Source: Rhizobium mesosinicum
GTDB taxonomy: Bacteria > Pseudomonadota > Alphaproteobacteria > Rhizobiales > Rhizobiaceae
Length of the DNA: 64,000 nucleotides
Reading direction: 5' to 3'
Assembly (NCBI RefSeq): GCF_019511345.1
Contig: NZ_JAEUAK010000011.1
Location: 62,001-126,000, forward strand
A program made the translations under genes and the position numbers. Under the pieces are notes generated by a model. That model made no database searches. It was not told the DNA's origin and saw nothing but the letters and a program-made list of their open reading frames with translations. Below, in pieces: positions 41,027 to 49,322 of the stretch (position 1 is its first letter; each line of letters opens with the position of its first letter).

Positions 41027-41419
41027 CCAGTCCCTCCAGCGTATCAGCCGACCCGACCGAGCCGTTGAACTTGAGAGTGAACAATCGTTTTTGTGGCAAA
41101 TGGCCGCCGGAATCCGCTTAAGCCCGGAATCGGCAGGCAGCCACGCCCATAAGTTGTTTATCATACTTCTCTTTCCAGCAGAAATGTACGGAACGATAAT
41201 TTTCAGGACGCGGGGATAACGACAATTGCGTCCTATGCCTGTATTTAAATAGGCACGGTTCATTCCTGAACGAAGACGGAAGAAACCAGAATATTTCGCC
41301 TGCGGGCGCTCCGCAAAGACGGCAGCAGTCCCAGGTGAAGCGGCAAAATTCAAGAAAAAACATGAGAATACCGGGAGGTAGTCGTGAACTATCCGAGCAA
41401 TATTCGTGCGTGTTGGGCA

Positions 41420-41627
41420 TAGGCTTCGGCCTACTACGAAGACTCTTCGTCACACATCGGCCGCCCCCGAAAAAGACTTATTACAACCGGCGGCTTAGGC
41501 CTCCTCGATCTCTCAGCTGGGGAAGGAGGCGATCGTTGGAAGGCCCGAGTGAGACGAAGCGAGGGGTTGCGCGCAAGTTGAGGCGCCACTGTCGATGCGT
41601 ATGAGCCCGATGCTTACGCGCAACCCC
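41420..41627 (+). ncRNA. Cluster of hairpins, possible structured RNA or structured leader
   Basis: Within the gene-poor 41027-41673 I see several consecutive inverted repeats: TAGGC-TTCG-GCCTA (41420-41433, UUCG-type tetraloop), ACGAAG-ACT-CTTCGT (41436-41450), GCCTCC/GGAGGC (41499-41504 and 41525-41530), and GGGGTTGCGCGCAAG (41563-41577) with its near-complement CTTACGCGCAACCCC (41613-41627, one mismatch). The last arm ends 46 bp before the small gene at 41674. This density suggests a small RNA or a structured 5' leader. No known RNA family is recognised and strand is assumed from the downstream gene. Confidence 0.3.
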
Positions 41628-41673
41628 GTCCTACCGATTTAAGAGAACTCTCAGGTGATAAACGGAGGCTACG

Positions 41674-41874
41674 ATGATCACTACCGACAACCAGAACCAC
41701 ATCGAATTGAAGCCGACTTCGAACTGCAGAAGGGAAGTCGAAATCGCAATGATGGGAATGCTCAGCAATTTGCAGGACCGCGGATGGTCGGCAGCGGAAT
41801 TGGCACTGGCGCTCGCGGATGCCTCGGAAGAACTCGTGATGCTGATCGCCAGCAAAACGGTGAAATCGAATTAA
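41674..41874 (+). CDS. Small conserved hypothetical protein
   Basis: A 66-residue soluble protein with a helical C-terminal half (REVEIAMMGMLSNLQDRGWS, AAELALALADASEELVMLIA). ATG 41674 follows GGAGG at good spacing, which sets the frame. The sequence has no signal peptide or known motif; the two short helices resemble a protein-interaction hairpin. It follows the hairpin-rich stretch 41420-41627. I do not recognise a function. About 170 bp without a gene separate it from the convergent chemoreceptor. Confidence 0.65.
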   Translation: MITTDNQNHIELKPTSNCRREVEIAMMGMLSNLQDRGWSAAELALALADASEELVMLIASKTVKSN

Positions 41875-42047
41875 TCATTGAAGCAAGACCATTACGCTTG
41901 CGGGCGTGATGCAGCAAATGTTAGCGGCGGTATGTCGTATCGCGTCGCGATACGACACCGCTGTTCGAACCTGACAAAGACGCACTGCCGGATTTCCTGC
42001 AGGGTCTTCGCCAAGGCCTAAAGCGGCGCTGCCGCCGCTCACAGGGT

Positions 42048-43922
42048 TCATCGCTGCGTGACGCGGCGCGCCGCCGCCAAATCGACGATTCCGGTTTCAA
42101 CCGATCGAGCGTTGCGCCCGTGAACGTCTCCCCTCAAATTGCCCTCCAGCTGAAACTGGTTGACCAGGTCGCGCAAACGGCCGGCTTCCGAAGATAGCGA
42201 GGCGACGGCAGCAGTCGATTGCTCGACCATCGCCGCATTCTGCTGTGTCGACTGATCCATCTGGTTGACGGCGGTGTTGATCTCCGCAAGTCCGGTCGAC
42301 TGTTCACGTGCCGCGGTCGCGATGGCGTCCATGACCTGGTTGATCTGCGCGACATAGTCGCCGATCGCTTTGAGCGACGTTCCGGTCTGGAGAACGAGTT
42401 TCACGCCATTTTCCACTTCAGCCGATGACTGCTGGATGAGCACCTTGATCTCCTTCGCCGCTTGCGCGGCACGCTGCGCAAGCTCGCGGACCTCCTGCGC
42501 CACGACGGCAAAACCCTTGCCTGCCTCGCCCGCCCGGGCCGCCTCGACACCCGCGTTCAACGCGAGAAGGTTGGTCTGGAAGGCGATTTCGTCGATCACG
42601 CCGATAATGTTCGAAATCTGCTGGGAACTGCCTTCGATGCGGCGCATCGCCTGCTCGGCTTCCGACACCACGGTCGCCGAATGCTGCGCGCTGGCATTGG
42701 CTTCCCTTGCCACGTGACGCGCTTCCTCCGTCCTCTTGGTCGCGGTCGAGACGGTCGAGGTAATCTCGTCGAGGGCCGCCGCCGTCTCTTCGAGAGAGGC
42801 TGCCTGCTGCTCGGTCCGCTTCGACAGATCCTGGGCACCCGATGCGATCTCGCTGGTGCCGTTGTCTATGCTGTGCACCGTCTGCAGCACGGCGCCGATC
42901 GTTGCCCCCAACTGGCGCAGCGACGCATTGAAGTCCTCGCGCAACGCTTCGTATTCCGCCGCAAACTGCTCGGAAAGCTGAAAGGATATGTCGCCTGCCG
43001 CCAGACGCCGCAGTCCTTCACCCAGCGTCGTCGTCGCGAAACGCAATTGCTCCGCCTCGCGCTCGGCCCGCAGCCGGGCTGCCGCGCGCGCCGCTTCGGC
43101 TTCGCTCCGCGTTGCGGCAGCTTCCCTTTCCAGCTTGACGACATTGAGCGCATTCTGCCGGAAGACTTCGACGGCACCTGCCATGTCACCGACTTCGTCG
43201 GCACGGCCGGCATAGGGGATATCGCTGTCGAGATCTCCGGCAGACAAGCGGCCCATTGCGGATGCGATCCTGCGGATCGGAGCGGCAATGCCGAGGACTG
43301 CGAACACGATACCGGCCACGGCAATCGTCACCGCAAGCGCCGCGATCGCCGCTGTCAGCGTGAAGGCCGAATTCGCCGAGGCACCGCTGGCGTCCACGAA
43401 GCCTTCCGCCTGATTGAGGATGAAGGCAACGAGATCGGCCACGCGGGCATTCACGACATCGGCCTGCGGCTCCATCGTCTCCTTGAAGAGGCGCGCGGCA
43501 TCGGACGCCTTGCCGCTGGTCTGCAAGGCGACCATCTGCTCCGCCATGTCGCGGAATTTGGAAATTTCCGGCTTGATCTGATTGATGAGTTCACGCCCCC
43601 GCTCGGTGCGAACGCCCTTTTCATATTCGAGAACGAACTGGTCGACGGAGGTGGCTGCAGCGGCGATCCGTTGCTTGCCGACGCTCTGGTCTTCGGCTGT
43701 CGTATCCAGAAGGAAATCGGCATAAGCCACCTCCAGTTCGAGGAAACTGCCCTTGATCTCGCGCGCCGTCACGAGCCGCTGCATCCAGAAGTGACCGATC
43801 TGCTCTGCATGCGAGCTGATCGTGGAAATCGTGCTCAGCGAAACATAGGATAGACCGATGATGAAAATGCTGATGAGCGTCAGCGTCAGAATGAGGGCCT
43901 GCTTGATGCTTGGACGTTTCAT
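42048..43922 (-). CDS. Methyl-accepting chemotaxis protein, 4HB-type sensor
   Basis: A 624-residue chemoreceptor. TM1 is at about residues 10-30 (LILTLTLISIFIIGLSYVSL), a four-helix-bundle periplasmic sensor at about 31-190, TM2 near 191-213 (FTLTAAIAALAVTIAVAGIV), then HAMP (APIRRIASAMGRLSAGDLDS) and the signalling domain with AFQTNLLALNAGVEAARAGE. The signalling tip matches that of the receptor at 27346-29163. There is no CheR-binding pentapeptide. The ATG at 43922 follows AGGAGA. The 43923-44183 stretch shows no gene. Confidence 0.91.
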   Translation of the reverse strand: MKRPSIKQALILTLTLISIFIIGLSYVSLSTISTISSHAEQIGHFWMQRLVTAREIKGSFLELEVAYADFLLDTTAEDQSVGKQRIAAAATSVDQFVLEYEKGVRTERGRELINQIKPEISKFRDMAEQMVALQTSGKASDAARLFKETMEPQADVVNARVADLVAFILNQAEGFVDASGASANSAFTLTAAIAALAVTIAVAGIVFAVLGIAAPIRRIASAMGRLSAGDLDSDIPYAGRADEVGDMAGAVEVFRQNALNVVKLEREAAATRSEAEAARAAARLRAEREAEQLRFATTTLGEGLRRLAAGDISFQLSEQFAAEYEALREDFNASLRQLGATIGAVLQTVHSIDNGTSEIASGAQDLSKRTEQQAASLEETAAALDEITSTVSTATKRTEEARHVAREANASAQHSATVVSEAEQAMRRIEGSSQQISNIIGVIDEIAFQTNLLALNAGVEAARAGEAGKGFAVVAQEVRELAQRAAQAAKEIKVLIQQSSAEVENGVKLVLQTGTSLKAIGDYVAQINQVMDAIATAAREQSTGLAEINTAVNQMDQSTQQNAAMVEQSTAAVASLSSEAGRLRDLVNQFQLEGNLRGDVHGRNARSVETGIVDLAAARRVTQR

Positions 43923-44183
43923 GCGAGTCTCCTATCGAAGTGACCTGAAATGACCAGCTCGCCGGCCGATATAAAATTTCACCTCGCATCGATAATTTAG
44001 TATTAACTAAACATCTATCCCGCTCCATTTTCGGATAAGTCGGGGCTGGTTGAAACTTCTGCGATCATTCGATCGCAAAGCAATTTGCGGCTCCACAAAT
44101 ACCGGTATAAACGGCCCTCCAGGATGCAGCGGCCAGTAGAAACCGGCGATGCGCGAATCACCGCATGTGGCACGCTTCACCGA

Positions 44184-45155
44184 TCATGGCAGCAGCAATA
44201 TGCTTCCGGCCGACCGTCCCGTTTCCATCTCCTCATGCGCCTTCGCAACATCCGCCAACCCGTATTCCGCAGCGATCTCGCAGACGATGCCGCGCTCCAT
44301 CGCTGATATGGCAGCCTCTGCGGCCTTGCGGTATCGGCCGACATCGGCGCACCAGGCCATGATGCTCGGATGCGAGAGCGACTTGCCGGGCCGAAGCTCT
44401 TCCACGGCAACGGGCGGAATGGGGCCGGCGGCCTGGCCGATAGTGATCGCCGTGCCGAAGGGGCGGACGGCACGGATGCTTTTGACGAGCATGTCGCCGC
44501 CGATGCCGTCATAGGCGACATCGACGCCATTTCCATCCGTCAGCCGCTTGACCTCCGCGACGATATCGGCCCCTCGCCCGACGATCAGGTGATCGGCCCC
44601 GTAGGAAGCGGCGAGCGCAGCCTTCTCGGACGAACCGACCGTGCCGATGACGGTGGCCCCGAGCGATTTCGCCCAGCGCACGAGAATGCTGCCGAGCCCG
44701 CCGGCGGCGGCATGGATCAGCACGGTGCTGCCGTCGCCGACATTGCAGCCCTTCTTCAGAAGCATATAGGCCGTCATGCCCTTCAGCAGCGAGCTTGCCG
44801 CCGCCTTGGCGGAGACCGTGTCGGGAAGCCGAATTGCCCTTTCAGCCGGCATGATGCGGGTGGACGAATAAGCCCCGGCAGGCGGGCCGCCATAGGCGAT
44901 GCGGTCGCCCGGCGAGAAGCCGGTGACATCGCCCCCGACCTCTTCGACGACGCCCGCCGCCTCCACGCCGATGACGGCGGGATAGGAGGGCAGCGCGTAG
45001 AGCCCTTTGCGGTGATAGATATCGAGGAAATTGGTGCCGATCGCCTGATGGCGGATTTTGATCTCGCCGGCGCCGGGGGCTTGCAGCGGCTGATCCTGCA
45101 GCCGGAACTGGGTGACATCGCCGGGGGCGTCAAGCAGGACGATCTGGTCGGGCAT
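44184..45155 (-). CDS. qor: NAD(P)H:quinone oxidoreductase (zinc-independent MDR family)
   Basis: A 323-residue medium-chain reductase. It has the GroES-like N-terminal domain (EIKIRHQAIGTNFLDIYHRKG, YPAVIGVEAAGVVEEVG) and the cofactor domain with VLIHAAAGGLGSILVRWAKS and GTVGSSEKAALAASYGADH. The zinc-binding Cys set of alcohol dehydrogenases is absent, as in QOR proteins, which reduce quinones with NADPH. ATG 45155 follows AAGGA with a rather long gap; the extension to 45236 overlaps the regulatory palindrome. A relic of a divergent LysR gene and its likely operator lie directly upstream. Confidence 0.9.
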   Translation of the reverse strand: MPDQIVLLDAPGDVTQFRLQDQPLQAPGAGEIKIRHQAIGTNFLDIYHRKGLYALPSYPAVIGVEAAGVVEEVGGDVTGFSPGDRIAYGGPPAGAYSSTRIMPAERAIRLPDTVSAKAAASSLLKGMTAYMLLKKGCNVGDGSTVLIHAAAGGLGSILVRWAKSLGATVIGTVGSSEKAALAASYGADHLIVGRGADIVAEVKRLTDGNGVDVAYDGIGGDMLVKSIRAVRPFGTAITIGQAAGPIPPVAVEELRPGKSLSHPSIMAWCADVGRYRKAAEAAISAMERGIVCEIAAEYGLADVAKAHEEMETGRSAGSILLLP

Positions 45156-45216
45156 CTCTCGTTTTCCTTCATCGGGTTCGCGGATGGAGAAACTAACCGC
45201 CGGCGCTATTCGCGAA

Positions 45217-45273
45217 AATTCCCCATCATTGCACAATGATTGGGAGGAAATTCACACAATTCGGCCGGGACGT
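45217..45273 (+). pseudogene. Relic of a LysR gene start with intact operator-like palindrome
   Basis: These 57 bp match the leader and first codons of the LysR gene at 47177-47233 with about 9 differences. ATG 45238 reads MIGRKFTQFGRD against MIGKEFTHLDWD in the intact gene, then diverges and meets a stop. Inside is ATCATTGCACAATGAT (45225-45240), a perfect palindrome about 70 bp upstream of qor, likely the LysR binding site. The corresponding dyad at the distant intact gene is imperfect. Confidence 0.6.
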
Positions 45274-45457
45274 GCGAGGCGAAAGGATCCGGACCGGTCC
45301 TTGCGATGGATCAGCGCCGGAGAAGCGATAGCGCTCGTGACAGTGGCGCAACCACCTGCCTCGTCATGGTTTGCCAACGACAGCCTATCCGATTTCGAAG
45401 CGCGCTCGATCGGTTAGGACCTTGGTCCGATACACCCCAGACTGAGGTCCCAGGGTT

Positions 45458-45482
45458 GGAACAGCCAGTATTTATCGCCGTT
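45458..45482 (+). promoter_or_regulatory. EcfG-type general-stress promoter
   Basis: GGAAC (45458-45462), then 16 bp, then CGTT (45479-45482): an exact match to the GGAAC-N16/17-CGTT consensus of EcfG/RpoE2 in rhizobia. It lies 60 bp upstream of the start at 45543, in a stretch with no other gene. Confidence 0.65.
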
Positions 45483-45542
45483 TGCCAGACAGCCGCCGGT
45501 CGAAACTGGCTGGGGCAAAATATAAACATCGGAGGAAATCAG

Positions 45543-46109
45543 ATGATGAAGCTCACACGCATCGCGTTCGCCGCAGCCCTGCTCGCAAGCACGTCGGCGG
45601 TCGCGTTCGCTCAGTCGTCCAGCACGGTCGGCACAGGTGGATCGTCAGCAGGTGGCGGAACTTCGAGCAGCACCATTGGGACTGGTGGAAGTTCTGCCGG
45701 TGGCGGCGACTGCCCCGCGGGCGCCACGAACTGTAGCCCAGGTTCGGCCTCGACAGTCGGCACAGGTGGATCGTCGGCTGGTGGCGGAACCTCCAGCAGC
45801 ACCGTCGGCACCGGTGGTTCTGCCGCAGGCTCTGGCTCGGGCTCGGCATCGACCCTCGGCACGGGCGGCTCCTCCGCAGGCGGGGGAACATCAAGCAGCT
45901 CGGTCGGCACGGGTGGTTCGGCTGCCGGGTCGGGCGATGCGAACTCGGCTTCTTCGGTTGGCACAGGTGCATCGTCGGCCGACGGTGACAAGACCGGCAG
46001 CACCGTCGGCACCGGCGCAAGCCAAGCAGGCTCCTCTCACGAGAACAATGGGAAGAAGGGCTGTGCTCCCGGCCAGACGAAGAAGAGCGGTTCCAACCAT
46101 TCATGCTGA
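45543..46109 (+). CDS. Secreted Gly/Ser-rich repeat protein
   Basis: A 188-residue protein with a Sec signal (residues 1-24, IAFAAALLASTSAVAFAQ). The mature part is about eight imperfect repeats of the form STVGTGGSSAGGGTS. A CPAGATNC insert follows the second repeat and a basic end contains GCAPGQTKKSG and a final Cys. With four Cys, disulfides or crosslinks are possible. It is low-complexity and probably extracellular or periplasmic. GGAGG precedes ATG 45543. It heads a same-strand group of four (45543-47107) behind an EcfG-like promoter. I do not recognise the family, and function is unknown. Confidence 0.75.
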   Translation: MMKLTRIAFAAALLASTSAVAFAQSSSTVGTGGSSAGGGTSSSTIGTGGSSAGGGDCPAGATNCSPGSASTVGTGGSSAGGGTSSSTVGTGGSAAGSGSGSASTLGTGGSSAGGGTSSSSVGTGGSAAGSGDANSASSVGTGASSADGDKTGSTVGTGASQAGSSHENNGKKGCAPGQTKKSGSNHSC

Positions 46110-46159
46110 GGCTTTTGGCCGGCGTCCTAAGGCGTCGGCCCATTCACCGGAGAAAGCAA

Positions 46160-46504
46160 ATGACCAACACAGCGAAAGCGATCGTCTATGGGGTCATGAT
46201 CCTGGCAGCCGGTCAGGCCGCCTCGGAAGAGATCAAACTGGACGACGGTACGACCTGTACCGTCGTTGAAACTCAAACCTCAGCGGGCGACATGTCGACG
46301 ACCGTGACCGCGGGAAACGGTAAGGTGTCCTCTTCGACGACAGCTGGCAACGGCTCCTCGACCTCGGCATCCTCGTCCGCTTCAAGCTCGGCAGGCTCGG
46401 GCAGTGTCGACAGCTACTCGACCGCGAGCGTCACCCGGCCGGATGGCACCGTCATCACCAAGCGCTCGGACGGCACCTGCTCGGTCACCAAGCCCAAGAA
46501 ATAG
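46160..46504 (+). CDS. Small secreted Ser/Thr-rich protein
   Basis: A 114-residue protein with a signal peptide (AKAIVYGVMILAAGQAASE). After cleavage come IKLDDGTTCTVVETQTSAGD, a Ser/Thr/Gly-rich stretch (SSTSASSSASSSAGSGSVDS) and the end RPDGTVITKRSDGTCSVTKP. The phrase DGTxCxV occurs at both ends, so two short Cys-bearing modules may pair across the flexible middle. GGAGA precedes ATG 46160. It lies 50 bp after the repeat protein and 11 bp before the next gene. The family is not recognised. Confidence 0.7.
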   Translation: MTNTAKAIVYGVMILAAGQAASEEIKLDDGTTCTVVETQTSAGDMSTTVTAGNGKVSSSTTAGNGSSTSASSSASSSAGSGSVDSYSTASVTRPDGTVITKRSDGTCSVTKPKK

Positions 46505-46515
46505 GAGAGAGCACC

Positions 46516-46959
46516 ATGAACATCACGACCTTGATCGGCGCTGCAGGTATCGCGCTCCTGTCGACCACGGCCGCCGTCTCCGCACAGGAGTGTAACGCGG
46601 CTGGGACCGTCGGAACGGCCGGAAGTGCGGCGGCGGGTGGAACCTCTGCGAGTTCTGTCGGGACGGCAGGCGTGTGTCAGACCGACGGGGGCACGACGTC
46701 CTCTATCGGCTCGGGCGGAAGCGCGGCGACCACTGACGGCAAAGCCATGAGCAAAACCCATGTCAACGACAACGGCGATAAGCTCAAGGCTCAGACGAAG
46801 GCCCAGGCCGTAGACCAGGGAACCTTTAGCAAATCGCGCACGAAAACGAGTGCCGATGACGACAGTCTCCAGAGCACGACCCGCACCATGTCGCATGTGC
46901 CTGGCCAGAAGCCCGTCAAGAGCACAACCGAAAACAAGATCATCCTGCCGCAGCAGTGA
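46516..46959 (+). CDS. Secreted protein related to the Gly/Ser-rich repeat protein
   Basis: A 147-residue protein. The signal is residues 1-23 (GAAGIALLSTTAAVSA). The next ~50 residues repeat the theme of the 45543 protein (TVGTAGSAAAGGTSASSVGTAG, then SSIGSGGSAATTDG) with two Cys. The C-terminal half is different, charged and Lys/Thr-rich (GDKLKAQTKAQAVDQGTFSK onward). So repeat and tail may have separate roles. AGGAGAG precedes ATG 46516. It probably arose with the first gene by duplication and divergence. Function is unknown. Confidence 0.7.
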   Translation: MNITTLIGAAGIALLSTTAAVSAQECNAAGTVGTAGSAAAGGTSASSVGTAGVCQTDGGTTSSIGSGGSAATTDGKAMSKTHVNDNGDKLKAQTKAQAVDQGTFSKSRTKTSADDDSLQSTTRTMSHVPGQKPVKSTTENKIILPQQ

Positions 46960-47032
46960 TCGTCCCATAGCTTGGAACGCGATCCGGCGGAGCTGTCGAC
47001 ATCGGGAACAATAGCTTGAGAAAGGAAATCTC

Positions 47033-47107
47033 ATGAACAACTTGATCTGGCTCGTAGGAGCGGTTGTGATAATACTGGCGGTATTGAGCTTCTTCGGTTT
47101 ACGCTGA
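47033..47107 (+). CDS. 24-residue membrane microprotein
   Basis: ATG 47033 to TGA 47105-47107 encodes 24 residues: a short N-terminus (MNNLIW), one hydrophobic helix (LVGAVVIILAVLSFF) and a GLR end. AAAGGAAATC precedes the start at good spacing. Similar single-helix peptides are, as I recall, widespread in rhizobia. It ends the secreted-protein group, 73 bp after the previous stop, and may be part of the same stress transcript. Its role is unknown; such peptides often bind membrane complexes. Confidence 0.55.
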   Translation: MNNLIWLVGAVVIILAVLSFFGLR

Positions 47108-47196
47108 AAACCCTCGGCTTGTCCTTCGCCGGGCCGGCTCGATAGCGAATCCACCAGCCGATGGCCTTATGTGTGGAAATTCCCTATGATTGCACG

Positions 47197-48057
47197 ATGA
47201 TTGGGAAGGAATTCACACACCTCGACTGGGACGATATCAGGCACTTCCTGGCGCTGGCGCAGGCGGGAACCTTTCTCGGCGCAGCAAGGCAGATCGGCGT
47301 CGAGCACGCGACGATCAGCCGGCGCGTCGCAGCGCTTGAGAAGAACCTCGGCCGCAAGCTCGTCGACCGCCGCGGGCGGCGCATCGTGCTGACGGCCGAA
47401 GGCGAAGAGGTTGCGCGCCACGCGGCCCATATCGCCCAGCAGACGGCAGCGATAGAGCAGCTTGGCCGCACGAGCACCACCGACATGCGCGGCCATGTGC
47501 GGATCAGCGCCCCGCCTGCGCTATCGAGCGTGCTACTCGCAAAACCTGTCGCCGCCCTCAGGCAGCAGCATCCGGGCATCGAGATCACGCTGACTGGCGA
47601 AAAGCGGTTCGCCTCGCTGAACCGCCGCGAGGCGGATATCGCGGTGCGCCTGTCGCGGCCGGAAGATGGCGACTATGCCATCACCAAGCTCGCAGAAATC
47701 ACCTTCCACCTCTATGCATCGAAAGCCTATCTCGAAAGCGTGCCGGAGGCGCAATGGACCTTCATCGGCTATGACGAAGGCATGAACGCCTCGCCCCAGC
47801 AACTGCGCCTCTTCGAGATCGCCGCCGGCCGCCCGATCGCCATCCGCTCATCGGTTCTTGAGTTTCAGTCTGCCGCCGCAAGGCTCGGCGGCGGTGTCGT
47901 CATGCTGCCGGATTTCGCGGTGTCGGATGGGGGCGGGCTTGAGCGCATCGAGGATGAAGACCCTCTGAGGCGGGAAGTATGGCTGGTGGTCCATGCCGAG
48001 ATCAGGGACGTGCCGGCTGTGAGAGTGGTGATGGAGGCGTTGAAGGGGGCGTTTTGA
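47197..48057 (+). CDS. LysR-family transcriptional regulator, likely regulator of qor
   Basis: A 286-residue LysR regulator of the CrgA-like group. The helix-turn-helix is DDIRHFLALAQAGTFLGAAR and IGVEHATISRRVAALEKNLG. The effector domain includes GHVRISAPPALSSVLLAKPV and LNRREADIAVRLSRPEDGDY, typical of regulators next to quinone oxidoreductases. ATG 47197 begins at MIGKEFTHLDWDD; the in-frame ATG at 47161 adds 12 residues without support. Its leader and start are duplicated beside qor (45217-45273), which implies it was once divergent from qor and was separated by the secreted-protein cassette. Confidence 0.88.
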   Translation: MIGKEFTHLDWDDIRHFLALAQAGTFLGAARQIGVEHATISRRVAALEKNLGRKLVDRRGRRIVLTAEGEEVARHAAHIAQQTAAIEQLGRTSTTDMRGHVRISAPPALSSVLLAKPVAALRQQHPGIEITLTGEKRFASLNRREADIAVRLSRPEDGDYAITKLAEITFHLYASKAYLESVPEAQWTFIGYDEGMNASPQQLRLFEIAAGRPIAIRSSVLEFQSAAARLGGGVVMLPDFAVSDGGGLERIEDEDPLRREVWLVVHAEIRDVPAVRVVMEALKGAF

Positions 48058-48159
48058 GAGCTGTGCGCCGGATCTCTGCGCCTGCGAGGCAGCAGGTAGG
48101 AATTGTGCCACTATGGCCGGCGGAGCAGTTGAAAGCCTGGGTTCTGTCCCGCCCGGAGC

Positions 48160-48290
48160 CCCCTCACCCTAACCCTCTCCCCGCTGGGTAGAGGGGACGT
48201 GGCACACGACGCTATCGAGAGTGCGGAGACGGTCGCGGCATGCCCCTTCTCCCCCCCCCGCGGGCAGGCGGATGAGGGGGCCACGGGCGC
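48160..48290. repeat. Second type of palindromic intergenic repeat
   Basis: CCCTCACCCTAACCCTCTCC at the left and GATGAGGGGG plus flanking bases at the right are complementary ends around a ~90-bp middle with a run of nine C. The left end is like REP-type elements common in alphaproteobacteria. It is unrelated to copies A-C. It lies between convergent genes; 48058-48344 holds nothing else. Confidence 0.55.
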
Positions 48291-48344
48291 AATATTAGGC
48301 CGCAATTTATCTCTGACCAAAGGCCGCTTTACGATGGCGCCTGA

Positions 48345-48653
48345 TCACTGCACATGACAGCTGGTCGACCTCCCCGGCGCCTCCAATTGCGCATCGCTAC
48401 CCTTGATCCAGAACAAGACTGTCCCATCCGTGTAACGCGCGCCGGAACCGGACAGGCCCTGCGGCAAGCGGAAGCTCTGCCCGCCCGTGGTCAGCAGCAC
48501 CTCGCTCGGCTCACTCACGAAGCGTGCCGTGGCGCCCTCGCCGTCATCGCAGCGATAGATCACCGCCGCCTTGTTCTCGGCGAATACCGGCACAAGGCTC
48601 ATCAAAAGCACGGCACCTGCCGATGCAAACACACTGCTGTTCATCCTGCTCAT
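48345..48653 (-). CDS. MliC-like lysozyme inhibitor, exported
   Basis: A 102-residue protein with a signal peptide (SVFASAGAVLLMSLVPVFA). The mature part, VIYRCDDGEGATARF, then SEVLLTTGGQSFRLPQGLSG and LFWIKGSDAQLEAPG, follows the MliC/PliC pattern of a small beta-barrel that blocks c-type lysozyme. Two Cys (in YRCDDG and TSCHV) would form its disulfide. There is no lipobox Cys, so it is periplasmic rather than a lipoprotein. The start may be ATG 48653 or 48644. It stands alone. Confidence 0.7.
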   Translation of the reverse strand: MSRMNSSVFASAGAVLLMSLVPVFAENKAAVIYRCDDGEGATARFVSEPSEVLLTTGGQSFRLPQGLSGSGARYTDGTVLFWIKGSDAQLEAPGRSTSCHVQ

Positions 48654-49062
48654 GCCCGTCTTTCGAGTGGAAATTGCGCGAGCGAGGCCAACAGCAGATG
48701 GCGGCCGCGGCCTTGCCGGCGCCACGAAGCTGAAAGGTTTTTCGGACGACCCGGCTTCTATACCGCGGCAGGTCCGGCCCCGTCAAAACTCCCATCTGGC
48801 CAGAGCCATGTGCACCGCGACCTGCCTCGGCGCCCGCGGCTGACGGTTCTTCCGCAGCATGACCAATGGAAAAATTAGCGCCAGCTGTCGAATTCGCGCC
48901 CGCTCGCGCGTCATCTTACCAGAAAGGTCAAGGAGAACAGCCATGGCGATGACCACGACGGCCACCGGATGCCCGCGCGAATTGCCTTGTTTTTGCCACT
49001 ACCTTGACATGTGTTATTTACAAAGGCAACCTAATATAGGTAAGGATACTGGAGGACAGGCC

Positions 49063-49263
49063 ATGAACGAGATGACCGCGTCGGACATGCTGAGGGATCC
49101 GCTGATCCGTCAGATGCTGCGGGCCGACAGGATCAGCCTTGCCTCTTTCGCCGCGCTGCTCGATGCCGCCAGCCAGCGGCAGGCCCGCCGCGCCGCCGAA
49201 AACGCTCCCCTGCGGCCTGTAACTCCGGAGGCCTGGAGCGGCGAGGTCCTTTCCACCGTTTGA
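49063..49263 (+). CDS. Small conserved hypothetical protein
   Basis: A 66-residue soluble protein: MTASDMLRDPLIRQMLRADR, then SLASFAALLDAASQRQARRA and a C-terminus with PEAWSGEVLSTV. GGAGGA precedes ATG 49063. It is typical of short rhizobial proteins of unknown function. The leader contains TTGACA at 49004-49009 and the near-palindrome ACCTAATATAGGT at 49029-49041. A strong terminator follows at 49294-49322, which supports an independent short transcript. 48654-49062 has no other gene. Confidence 0.68.
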   Translation: MNEMTASDMLRDPLIRQMLRADRISLASFAALLDAASQRQARRAAENAPLRPVTPEAWSGEVLSTV

Positions 49264-49293
49264 CGTTCCCCTGCCCGATCCGGGCTACCTTCG

Positions 49294-49322
49294 GCTCGCC
49301 CTAGCCAGGCGGGCTTTTTTTT
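49294..49322 (+). terminator. Rho-independent terminator
   Basis: GCTCGCC (49294-49300), a 7-nt loop and GGCGGGC (49308-49314; one G-T pair) are followed by eight T. It lies 30 bp after the small gene at 49063-49263. The rest of 49264-49446 shows no gene. Confidence 0.85.

Noticed and set aside
41118..41453. 111-codon reverse ORF upstream of the AraC gene
   Set aside because: Cys/Arg/Phe-rich composition unlike real genes here, and it overlaps the hairpin-rich stretch.
45600..46020. DNA repeats as a CRISPR or satellite
   Set aside because: They are imperfect coding repeats of a secreted protein with a signal peptide and ribosome site.
49029..49041. lux-type box (ACCTAATATAGGT)
   Set aside because: Symmetric but shorter and different from known lux boxes, and no luxI/luxR genes are nearby.
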